From assembly GCA_030598625.1 (NCBI GenBank), contig JAUVPO010000143.1:1-5489 (forward strand): DNA of 5,489 nucleotides. The letters run 5' to 3'. Source of the DNA: Deferribacteres bacterium. GTDB lineage: Bacteria; Nitrospirota; Thermodesulfovibrionia; UBA6902. The position numbers and the translations under genes were made by a program. The stretch's first letter is position 1. Each line of letters begins with the position of its first letter. This document shows, piece after piece, positions 1 through 5,489 of this stretch. Below the pieces are notes generated by a model. The model made no database searches. It saw nothing but the letters and a program-made list of their open reading frames with translations, and had not been told where the DNA came from.

Positions 1-1097
1 CTTAAAGAGTCACCGAAACTGTCAGCCAGCCCGTTGAAACCATAGCTTGCCTCAAGATCAATGTTCGGAAATTCCTGGTTCCTGGCATACTGAACTGTAA
101 TATCTTTTTTTTCAACCTCAATCTTCATGTCCCTGTAATCAGGTCTGTTAGCGAGTCCATGCCTGATACTTTCTTCCGGATCGAGAATAACAGGTGCGGC
201 AACAGGTGTGTCTGTCGGCATTATATTTATATCCCTCATGGCATATATATCATTGGTTATCAATCTTTTCAAGGCATTCTCTTTTTCATTTACATTTTTC
301 CTGGCCATGATAACAGCCTCCCTGCGTGAAGCAACACCTGCCTCTGCCTGCGTCACTTCAAGCGGTGAAACAACTTCCGCCTTCAGTCTTTTACGACTTA
401 AGCCCAAAAGATATTCAGCCAACTTCAGAGATTCTTCTTTTACTTTCACGTCCTCAATGGCCAGTACCATGTCCCAGTAAGCCTTTTTAAACTCGGCCAA
501 TGTGTCTATAACACGCTTTTTCAGTTCATTGACGGAGATGTCCCTGTTTTTTTGAGCAATACGTATATTGAACCGGTTCACATCAAATCCCGCACCCTTT
601 AGAAGGGGCTGAGTAATCTTTATACCCGCAAATGAATCGTATTCCGTTCTGAACCGGTTAAAGGTGTTCTCAGTCCATGTATCTTCAAATTCCATAGAAT
701 ATCCCGTACCAGGAGGCAACTTTCCTGATATGCCGGTGTTCAGACTATAGACTTCAGACTCGACGATGTTCCTGCCACCTGCTGCCACAGAGGAACGGGA
801 GCTGAGGGGGGCTGAAGCATCGTCACGCTGGAAAGAACCCGAAAATACGGGATCAAAAGCGCCTTTTTCTTTATAAATTCTTGCTTCTTCAACCATGGGG
901 GCTATCCGCTCTATGGCAATATCAAGGTTCTTTTCAAGCACCATGAGCATGCCCTCCTCTATTGAAAGTTTCAACGTTTTATCATTTATCAACGCCTGAT
1001 TAGTATCTTCAACCCCCTTAACTTCTGAGGGAAAGAATGCAACAAAAGACAGGAAGAATACACATAAAATAATACCTTTCATATGGTTAGTTATCAT
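1..1097 (-). CDS. TolC-family outer membrane efflux/secretion channel, N-terminal 365 residues (3' end beyond window)
   Basis: An open frame runs from an ATG at 1097-1095 to the left edge without a stop, giving 365 residues. Residues 1-28 look like a Sec signal peptide: Lys7, a hydrophobic core (IILCVFFLSFVAFF), then a likely cut near Gly28. Cys12 sits inside the core, so this is not a lipobox. The mature part follows the TolC/OEP pattern. It opens with LKLSIEEGMLMVLEKNLDI (42-60), followed by a beta-barrel stretch around 80-165 ending in the conserved ITQPLLKGAG (161-170). A long helical hairpin follows (about 175-280) containing AYWDMVLA (206-213) and SPLEVTQAEA (244-253). The second structural repeat starts at ESIRHGLANRPDYRDMKIE (309-327). 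Family members are usually 420-500 residues, so roughly the last 60-130 are missing. Family knowledge: such proteins trimerise as outer-membrane exit ducts for efflux pumps or type I secretion. The specific partner is not visible. The start at Met1 is chosen over Met6 because the ribosome binding site is 5 nt from Met1 but 20 nt from Met6. Confidence 0.93.
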   Translation of the reverse strand, partial: MITNHMKGIILCVFFLSFVAFFPSEVKGVEDTNQALINDKTLKLSIEEGMLMVLEKNLDIAIERIAPMVEEARIYKEKGAFDPVFSGSFQRDDASAPLSSRSSVAAGGRNIVESEVYSLNTGISGKLPPGTGYSMEFEDTWTENTFNRFRTEYDSFAGIKITQPLLKGAGFDVNRFNIRIAQKNRDISVNELKKRVIDTLAEFKKAYWDMVLAIEDVKVKEESLKLAEYLLGLSRKRLKAEVVSPLEVTQAEAGVASRREAVIMARKNVNEKENALKRLITNDIYAMRDINIMPTDTPVAAPVILDPEESIRHGLANRPDYRDMKIEVEKKDITVQYARNQEFPNIDLEASYGFNGLADSFGDSL

Positions 1098-1102
1098 TAA
1101 TT

Positions 1103-1110
1103 CCCTCCCC
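1103..1110 (-). promoter_or_regulatory. Ribosome binding site of the TolC-family gene
   Basis: On the minus strand this reads GGGGAGGG, a strong Shine-Dalgarno match, and ends 5 nt before the ATG at 1097-1095. It decides the start codon in favour of Met1 over the internal Met6. No convincing -35/-10 pair was found upstream. TTGATT (1129-1124) with TATAGG would place the transcript start inside this site, which is implausible. Confidence 0.75.
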
Positions 1111-1187
1111 TATAAGATTAGACAGTAAAAAATCAAATAAGTTTAATAATAAATTGTTTCTTTCCCGTTTTACCTTATGAGTTTAAA

Positions 1188-1283
1188 TTAAATAACTTTA
1201 AATGCCAAATCAAGGTCCACAACAATCTCATTACTATCATTTTTATCAGTCTAAACACGGTAACGCCATTTAAAGATATTTAA
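1188..1283. repeat. Inverted pair of near-identical 17-mers in the divergent intergenic region
   Basis: The plus strand at 1267-1283 reads CATTTAAAGATATTTAA. The minus strand of 1188-1204 reads CATTTAAAGTTATTTAA, so 16 of 17 positions match, with 62 bp between the arms. The pair lies between two divergently transcribed genes, one arm nearer each. It could be a pair of binding sites for one regulator, or the arms of a long-looped fold. The motif is AT-rich and simple in an AT-rich region, so chance or a general AT bias is a real alternative. Confidence 0.35.
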
Positions 1284-1298
1284 CTGACATTCCGTATT

Positions 1299-1304
1299 TA
1301 TAAC
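1299..1304 (+). promoter_or_regulatory. Possible -10 box of the exported-protein gene
   Basis: TATAAC matches the sigma-70 -10 consensus at five of six positions and lies 46 bp before the GTG start at 1351. It abuts the 16-bp palindrome. There is no good -35 at the right distance: the bases 17 bp upstream are ATATTT. A nearer TTAACT (1280-1285) leaves only a 13-bp spacer. This is therefore a weak prediction, consistent with an activated promoter or simply with AT-rich DNA. Confidence 0.25.
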
Positions 1305-1320
1305 TATGCGTTAACGCATA
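1305..1320. promoter_or_regulatory. Perfect 16-bp palindrome, candidate operator
   Basis: TATGCGTTAACGCATA is identical to its own reverse complement and has no spacer. It sits 30 bp upstream of the GTG start at 1351 and directly after the possible -10 box, so a transcript from that box would begin inside it. A dimeric repressor bound here would block the plus-strand gene. The site is about 210 bp from the TolC start, so control of that gene is less obvious. It is not followed by a T run on either strand, so it does not look like a terminator. The regulator is unknown. Confidence 0.45.
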
Positions 1321-1350
1321 TCAACTGCTTAAAATGACGGGATTATTAAA

Positions 1351-1878
1351 GTGAAAAAAACCTCATTAGCCGTTTGGTACAGTTTATTGCTGCTTCTTTC
1401 TTTAAATGCGGCGGCTGTTGCTTCTGATGTAACAATAAGCGGTTCAGCCCGGTTTAAATGCAATCTTTTATCCAAGTATATGGAAAAAAACGGTTATTAT
1501 TTTATCAAAGAACTCCAGTACAACAAGAATCTCAAAACGAATATCTTTGCTGCAAAGGATGCGGAAATTACCATAAAAAATAGAAACGATTCAATTCTGG
1601 GAAGCGGAACCTCCGATAAAGAAGGGAACTTCTCCATCTCCGTGCCTGAAGCAAACACTTATCAGGTCGTCATCCGGTTTCATGATCGTAAAATTGAATT
1701 CGGATTGTCCCTTTCGGATGTAAAAGACTATGTTGCTGATATGGGTTATTTCGACACGGAAATAGTAGGAAGCTGGATTCAGGAACCTGCCCTGAACTAT
1801 TGTTACACCTGCAGTGTCAGATATCATGAAAACAGAGAGTCGCTATTGGCTTCGGAAGCAGGCGGCACAGGATATTGA
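1351..1878 (+). CDS. Small exported protein with a carboxypeptidase-regulatory-like beta-sandwich, function unknown
   Basis: The gene encodes 175 residues from a GTG start. The start is supported by an immediate signal peptide: Lys2-Lys3, a hydrophobic core YSLLLLLSLNAAAVA, and a likely AVA|SD cut after residue 24. A weak Shine-Dalgarno (CGGGA) lies 8 nt upstream. Residues about 64-110 have the spacing of the CarboxypepD_reg/transthyretin-like fold: an 'A-x-I-T-I-K-N' strand, GSGTSDKEGNFSISVP (84-99), then YQVVIRF (104-110). Such domains usually act as accessory or binding modules and are not catalytic by themselves. The mature protein has three cysteines: Cys37 near the N-terminus, and Cys151 and Cys154 in NYCYTCS. 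The latter is a CxxC without a following His, so it is not a heme site. The C-terminus is polar with no membrane anchor. I do not recognise a specific family. The gene stands alone, divergent from the TolC gene and convergent with resB. The reading frame is credible from the signal peptide and domain pattern, but no function is claimed. Confidence 0.82.
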   Translation: MKKTSLAVWYSLLLLLSLNAAAVASDVTISGSARFKCNLLSKYMEKNGYYFIKELQYNKNLKTNIFAAKDAEITIKNRNDSILGSGTSDKEGNFSISVPEANTYQVVIRFHDRKIEFGLSLSDVKDYVADMGYFDTEIVGSWIQEPALNYCYTCSVRYHENRESLLASEAGGTGY

Positions 1879-1911
1879 AAAACTTCCGGCCTGGTGCGTT
1901 AAAAAAATCAT

Positions 1912-3300
1912 TCAGCTCTCAAGCTTTTTTATGATCCTGTCCTTGTCAGCCAGAATGCCCCTTGTGCTGATTAGAACATACGCGACTTCATTTTCAACCG
2001 CATACTGGACCCTGTACCACGCACCGAGGCTCCTGACAAAGAGCCCGAGGAAAACAAACCAGCATGCGATTTCTACGAGCCGGACACCCGGGTCTTTTCT
2101 GTAGCTGAGATAAGATCCCTCTTTATAGTCTTTGAATTTAAAAACAACTCCCTTTGCATTAATCTTACCGCCAAAACTTAGCTCACCAAGGGCTTCTCTT
2201 GAGGAAGGGGCTTCTTCCGGTATGTAATAGACGGTTGTAACGGGTTTTATCTCTTCCGTTGTGCCGTCTTTCCTGAATAGCACGCCTGATTTAACTGTTC
2301 CGAGGACGAACTTGCCTTTTACATCCTTTACATGAAAAGGCACCCTTGCCTCCGTGTCAATAAGCTTACCGTTTGCTGAAAGCTCCGCCTTTTGTTCATA
2401 GCCCATCTGATAAAGCGTGAGGCCCCCCGTCCTGAAAGGCTTATTGACCCACAGCTCCGCGTCTAAAAGCCTGCCGTCAGGAGCCTTAACCTCAAATCTC
2501 GTAAGCCACATTTTCGGCATGTAAGAAAACTGCTTTTCCGACAGCTGTAATTTTTTAACGCCGAGTCCGAGAGCCAGCCTTTCCAGCTTTGCCTTCGGGT
2601 AATCAAGTTTAAGCCCCTGGTAATATTCCGTTCTGAATTCCTCAAGTGTCAGGACATACTCGTCTCCCGCCCGCTTTTCCTGAAGCTCTATCCCTGCCTT
2701 TTCAAGTATTTTATTCCATCTTGTTTCCTTGCTGTAAAGGGAAATAGTTTCAGGTTTGCCGGGATAAAGAAGTACGTCTTTTTCAAATGCAAATAATGCC
2801 GTCAGAAAAAAACCTGAAATAGCGAGTATTATTCCCACATGATAAAACCATGAAAGCCACCAGTACTGAATCCCTTTTTCGTATATCCTTATCCCTGGAA
2901 GCGCCGCGTCCTTCATCCCGGTCTTAAACGAAAAACCGGCTTTTCCAAGCCGCTTTTCAATATCGTCTTTTCTGAAACGCAGCACAGCCGGATGGCTCTT
3001 CAACCGTTCAAAATCTATCAGCGTCCTCTTGATTTTCAAAAAAATCCTGAATCTGTCGTAAAGACATACGGCAAGATTAACGAGCAGGACTGCAACGGCA
3101 AAAAGGAAGAGCGGAGACATAAATATATCAAGAAAATCCAGTGCGCGTACAATACTCACATACTTCCCGCCGGCCTCAATATAGTCTTCAATGTTCTCAC
3201 CCTGCGGAAAGATAGTGCCTATCAAAAATATAACGCATATGAATGAGAGGACATAAACAGACGTCTTGAGCGATGAAAACAGTCTATACAGCATAAGCAT
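1912..3300 (-). CDS. resB: Cytochrome c biogenesis protein ResB (Ccs1/CcsB-type subunit of system II)
   Basis: This 462-residue membrane protein has the ResB layout. TM1 is at about 13-31 and TM2 at 62-80. TM3 is at 150-171, with a conserved-type histidine in WFYHVGII (His154). A large periplasmic domain spans about 172-405 and TM4 about 407-425. Near the end of the soluble domain is the family signature NKPFRTGGLTLYQMGYEQ (286-303), followed by DPG (403-405) just before TM4. ResB pairs with CcsA to carry heme across the membrane, keep it reduced and present it to apocytochrome CXXCH sites. The TM3 histidine is the expected internal heme ligand by family analogy. The start lies inside the end of ccsA, with a 17-bp overlap from Met1 (3300) or 11 bp from Met3 (3294). 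No Shine-Dalgarno precedes either, which points to translational coupling. The length is normal and no lesion is visible. The stop is TGA at 1914-1912. Confidence 0.95.
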   Translation of the reverse strand: MLMLYRLFSSLKTSVYVLSFICVIFLIGTIFPQGENIEDYIEAGGKYVSIVRALDFLDIFMSPLFLFAVAVLLVNLAVCLYDRFRIFLKIKRTLIDFERLKSHPAVLRFRKDDIEKRLGKAGFSFKTGMKDAALPGIRIYEKGIQYWWLSWFYHVGIILAISGFFLTALFAFEKDVLLYPGKPETISLYSKETRWNKILEKAGIELQEKRAGDEYVLTLEEFRTEYYQGLKLDYPKAKLERLALGLGVKKLQLSEKQFSYMPKMWLTRFEVKAPDGRLLDAELWVNKPFRTGGLTLYQMGYEQKAELSANGKLIDTEARVPFHVKDVKGKFVLGTVKSGVLFRKDGTTEEIKPVTTVYYIPEEAPSSREALGELSFGGKINAKGVVFKFKDYKEGSYLSYRKDPGVRLVEIACWFVFLGLFVRSLGAWYRVQYAVENEVAYVLISTRGILADKDRIIKKLES

Positions 3301-4156
3301 GCAGACTTGGGATACCGAAAAGCTTCACAAGCCAGTTGACCCCCAGAAAAGTCATAATCATACAGATAAAGCCGAGAACATTTATAACAGATGCCGGCGT
3401 ATCCTTCCATTTTCCAATCGCCTTTGTGTGCAGGTACACCGCATAAACCGTCCACGTTATGAGAGACCACGTTTCTTTCGGGTCCCACGACCAGTATCTT
3501 CCCCATGCGTCATTGGCCCATGCAGCGCCTGAAAAAACAGCAAATGTCAAAAATGGAAAACCAAAGAGCACGAGCCTGTGGGTCCACCTGTGAAAATCTT
3601 CATCGATATGGCCGAATATCCCCGGACATTCTTCAGCGGGAGTCTTGAATCTTACATAACAGACCTCAACTGAAAAACTGACCACAAAAACAGCGTAAGC
3701 CAGAAACGCCGTTATAACATGCGCCTCATACCACGGGCTCTGAAGCGCCGGCGGCAAAGGGGCTATTACGGGACTGCGCGTGAACAGGCTGTACAGACAT
3801 GCAGCCATTGCAATCCCGGAGATTATAAAACCCGGCAGGTGCACTTCGCGCCATCTGCTCTGGGCGTATAAATAGGTTGCGTTCGCAAACCAGGCAAACC
3901 AGGACAGTGTCTCGTAAAGGTTTTGAAACGGCGGCCTCATTCCTTCAACCGTTCTGAAGAGTATGAGGATGGTATGAACAACCACTGTAATCCTGAGGCC
4001 TAAAGTTAATTTCCTGCCGATATCATTATTTGAAGATATAAGATACGCTATGCCGACAATAAAACATATGCCGTAAAGCAGCGCAACAAACCAGAAGAGT
4101 TTGATCTCAATGCCCAGCAACAATGCTTCCCGTAAAAGTATTTCTTCAGATGTCAT
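3284..4156 (-). CDS. ccsA: Cytochrome c synthetase subunit CcsA (ResC; also named CcsB), WWD-domain heme handling protein
   Basis: Counted from the ATG at 4156, this is a 290-residue polytopic protein with about eight membrane helices. The tryptophan-rich WWD signature of heme-handling proteins is intact: WANDAWGRYWSWDPKETW (213-230) followed by SLITWTVYAVYLH. The usual histidines are visible: His146 in EAHVITAF (external, before WWD), His243 in YLHTK (membrane), and His286 in SLHAY (external, near the C-terminus). GVNWL (272-276) is also typical. Together with ResB the protein binds exported heme and forms the thioether bonds of c-type cytochromes on the outer face of the inner membrane. The frame can be extended two codons to a TTG at 4162, but the ATG is preferred. 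Neither start has a recognisable Shine-Dalgarno. The 3' end overlaps resB, and the M16 gene ends 64 bp upstream, so all three are probably one transcript. No frameshift or missing key residue is seen. Confidence 0.95.
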   Translation of the reverse strand: MTSEEILLREALLLGIEIKLFWFVALLYGICFIVGIAYLISSNNDIGRKLTLGLRITVVVHTILILFRTVEGMRPPFQNLYETLSWFAWFANATYLYAQSRWREVHLPGFIISGIAMAACLYSLFTRSPVIAPLPPALQSPWYEAHVITAFLAYAVFVVSFSVEVCYVRFKTPAEECPGIFGHIDEDFHRWTHRLVLFGFPFLTFAVFSGAAWANDAWGRYWSWDPKETWSLITWTVYAVYLHTKAIGKWKDTPASVINVLGFICMIMTFLGVNWLVKLFGIPSLHAYAV

Positions 4157-4163
4157 TATCAAT

Positions 4164-4185
4164 GTTATAAGCTATAACGTATAAC
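4164..4185 (-). repeat. Short inverted and direct repeats just upstream of ccsA
   Basis: On the minus strand the hexamer GTTATA occurs twice (4185-4180 and 4178-4173), followed by its complement TATAAC (4169-4164). GTTATA-GCT-TATAAC gives perfect 6-bp arms around a 3-nt loop. The inner arm ends 7 nt before the ccsA ATG, where a Shine-Dalgarno would normally lie. The hairpin would be weak because it is mostly A-U pairs. It could be a translational element or promoter-like AT sequence, or it may mean nothing. Confidence 0.3.
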
Positions 4186-4220
4186 TTTTCCCATTTTGCT
4201 ATTTCGTCGGAATATGCCTG

Positions 4221-5489
4221 TTACTTGAATTCCTTTTTCAGCGCCGCCTTCTCCTGGTCCGCCACAACAACAAGAGTAAAATTCTCCGGGTCAAGATATT
4301 TTTTTGCCGCTTTCAGCACGTCTTCTTTTGTAACACCGTTGATGTATACGGGATAATTATCAATATAGTCGACTCCAAGACCGTAATATTCAACCGCCAC
4401 CAGAAAACCCGCTATTCGCCTGCTTGTTTCTATCCTCATGGGAAAGCTTCCGGTAAGAAACGACTTGGCGTCTGAAAGCTCCGTATCCGATACAGGCACA
4501 TTCCTTATCTTTTCGATCTCCTTTAAAATCTCCTCTATCGCCGTATTGGCGGATTCGTTTTTTGTCTGCAGGCCGACCTGGAACCGTCCGCCGTACTTAT
4601 TTGCGGCAAAAAAACTGTGAATATCATAGACAAGCCCTTTTTCTTCCCTTATGTTCTGCATAAGCCTTGACGCAAACCCGCCGCCTCCGAGCATATAGTT
4701 CAAAACTGATAATGTATAGTAATCAGGGTTGTCCCTGCTTACCCCAATATGGCCAATGATAATACTTGCCTGCGTAAGGTCTTTGTCTACGGTTATGGTT
4801 TTTCTTTCCTTTATCGCTTCAATCTCCGGAATAACAGGCGTTTCATGCTTCCCTGCTTTCCACAGAACAAAATATTTTTTTATTAATTGTTCCACCTCTT
4901 CATAAGTTACATCACCGACAACAGCAATTACCGCGTTATCAGGAACATAATATTTCGAATGGAAATCCGCTATATCTCTTCTCGTTATCCTGTCGAGGGT
5001 CTCAGGCGAGCCCGATCTCAATCTCCCGTACGGATGAGAGCCGAACACTGATTTCTTGAAATTCTTCGAGGCAATAAAAGAAGGGTCTTCCTCCCGTGCC
5101 TTCAAACTCCCTTTAATACGCTCCATCCTTTTGTCAAGTTCCTTTGCCGGAAAAAGCGGATTGAGAATGATGTCTGAAAGCAGTTCAAACCCGAGATCCA
5201 CATCCTTCTTTAAAACAGAAAGGCTAACTGTAATATAATCATCACCACCGGATGCGCCGACATTCCCTCCTACAAACTCTATTTCTTCACTGATCTGCCG
5301 CGCAGTCCTGTTCTTTGTGCCCTCAGTTAAAAGGGCCGCAGCAATGTTTGCAAGCCCGGCCTTTTCTTCAGGCTCATTCATACTGCCCGCGTCAATGCCC
5401 ACGGAAACCTTAACGACAGGCAAGTTATGTCTCTCGACCATTAAAATGACAAGACCGTTTTCAAGGACGGCCCTTTTGACATCAAGCGC
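4221..5489 (-). CDS. M16 (insulinase/pitrilysin) family protein lacking the zinc motif, probable non-catalytic partner subunit (5' end beyond window)
   Basis: The frame is open to the right edge, giving 422 residues plus TAA. The ATG at 5441 is internal: the 16 upstream codons read ALDVKRAVLENGLVIL, the typical first strand of M16 proteins. True M16B members carry HxxEH after the 'GL' in the first helix. Here that segment is GL-ANIAAALLTEGT, so both histidines and the glutamate are alanines (5351-5337) and zinc binding is lost. Other features remain: EEIEFVGGNVGAS, the linker SHPYGR, YYVPDNAVIAVVGDV, the glycine-rich loop MLGGGGFASRL, and REEKGLVY with Arg (4649-4647) and Tyr (4628-4626) seven residues apart. 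That is the Arg/Tyr pair that positions substrate. Family knowledge: bacterial M16B enzymes can be heterodimers, one subunit supplying zinc and the other the Arg/Tyr pair. This would be the second kind, with a signal peptide and its active partner probably just outside the window. The gene is followed by ccsA after 64 bp on the same strand. Confidence 0.93.
   Translation of the reverse strand, partial: ALDVKRAVLENGLVILMVERHNLPVVKVSVGIDAGSMNEPEEKAGLANIAAALLTEGTKNRTARQISEEIEFVGGNVGASGGDDYITVSLSVLKKDVDLGFELLSDIILNPLFPAKELDKRMERIKGSLKAREEDPSFIASKNFKKSVFGSHPYGRLRSGSPETLDRITRRDIADFHSKYYVPDNAVIAVVGDVTYEEVEQLIKKYFVLWKAGKHETPVIPEIEAIKERKTITVDKDLTQASIIIGHIGVSRDNPDYYTLSVLNYMLGGGGFASRLMQNIREEKGLVYDIHSFFAANKYGGRFQVGLQTKNESANTAIEEILKEIEKIRNVPVSDTELSDAKSFLTGSFPMRIETSRRIAGFLVAVEYYGLGVDYIDNYPVYINGVTKEDVLKAAKKYLDPENFTLVVVADQEKAALKKEFK

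Noticed and set aside
208..480. Plus-strand ORF of 90 codons
   Set aside because: It lies opposite the TolC helical region, whose minus-strand reading is clearly the coding one.
1334..1354. Seven-codon upstream reading frame (MTGLLK, stop overlapping the GTG start)
   Set aside because: It has no Shine-Dalgarno and no attenuator-like structure, and short frames like this are expected by chance.
1801..1812. CYTC in the exported protein as a heme c site or a ResA-type thioredoxin active site
   Set aside because: The residue after the second Cys is Ser, not His. There is no WCxxC or thioredoxin-fold pattern around it.
1879..1903. Imperfect hairpin between the convergent stops (AAC/GTT and CC/GG arms), with five T after it on the minus strand
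   Set aside because: Five interrupted base pairs with unequal internal loops do not make a convincing intrinsic terminator for resB.
1914..1930. AGCT-CTCA-AGCT followed by six T on the plus strand, a possible terminator of the exported-protein gene
   Set aside because: The stem is only 4 bp and lies in resB coding sequence, too weak to claim.
1814..2104. Plus-strand ORF of 96 codons overlapping the end of the exported-protein gene, possibly a frameshifted extension of it
   Set aside because: Most of it is antisense to the well-conserved resB 3' end, it shows no domain pattern, and the 175-residue frame already ends sensibly after its last cysteine motif.
5439..5441. ATG as the start of the M16 protein
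   Set aside because: The 16 upstream in-frame codons encode the conserved first strand of the family (RAVLENGLVIL), so the protein continues beyond the window.

Overview
The window reads as ordinary chromosomal sequence from a Gram-negative-type bacterium. It encodes a TolC-family outer-membrane channel and a system II (ResB/CcsA) cytochrome c maturation pair. That pairing, moderate GC with AT-rich intergenic DNA, and a tandem-style M16 peptidase homologue would fit anaerobic lineages such as Desulfobacterota or Nitrospirota. The placement is a low-confidence inference, because no rRNA or other phylogenetic marker is present.

Layout: (1) Positions 1-1097, minus strand, hold the N-terminal 365 residues of a TolC-family protein whose C-terminus lies beyond the left edge. 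(2) Positions 1098-1350 form an AT-rich divergent intergenic region. It contains a strong ribosome binding site for the TolC gene, a pair of near-identical inverted 17-mers, and a perfect 16-bp palindrome just downstream of a possible -10 box of the plus-strand gene. (3) Positions 1351-1878, plus strand, encode a small exported protein with a carboxypeptidase-regulatory-like beta-sandwich and three cysteines, function unknown. (4) Positions 1912-5489 hold a minus-strand run of three genes in the order M16-like protein (5' end beyond the right edge), ccsA, resB. ccsA and resB overlap by 17 bp and are almost certainly translated as a coupled pair. resB converges on the exported-protein gene with 33 bp between the stop codons.

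How the genes work together: CcsA and ResB together form the membrane heme-export and cytochrome c synthetase complex, which attaches heme to CXXCH motifs of apocytochromes outside the cytoplasmic membrane. The M16 protein has lost all three residues of the HxxEH zinc motif but keeps the Arg/Tyr pair and glycine-rich loop. It is therefore probably the non-catalytic half of a heterodimeric processing peptidase whose active half should lie just beyond the right edge. TolC would be the outer-membrane exit duct of an efflux or type I secretion system whose other parts are not in view. I found no mobile element, CRISPR array, tRNA, rRNA or clearly new system. The most notable points are the degenerate M16 subunit, the palindrome upstream of the exported protein, and the unassigned exported protein itself.
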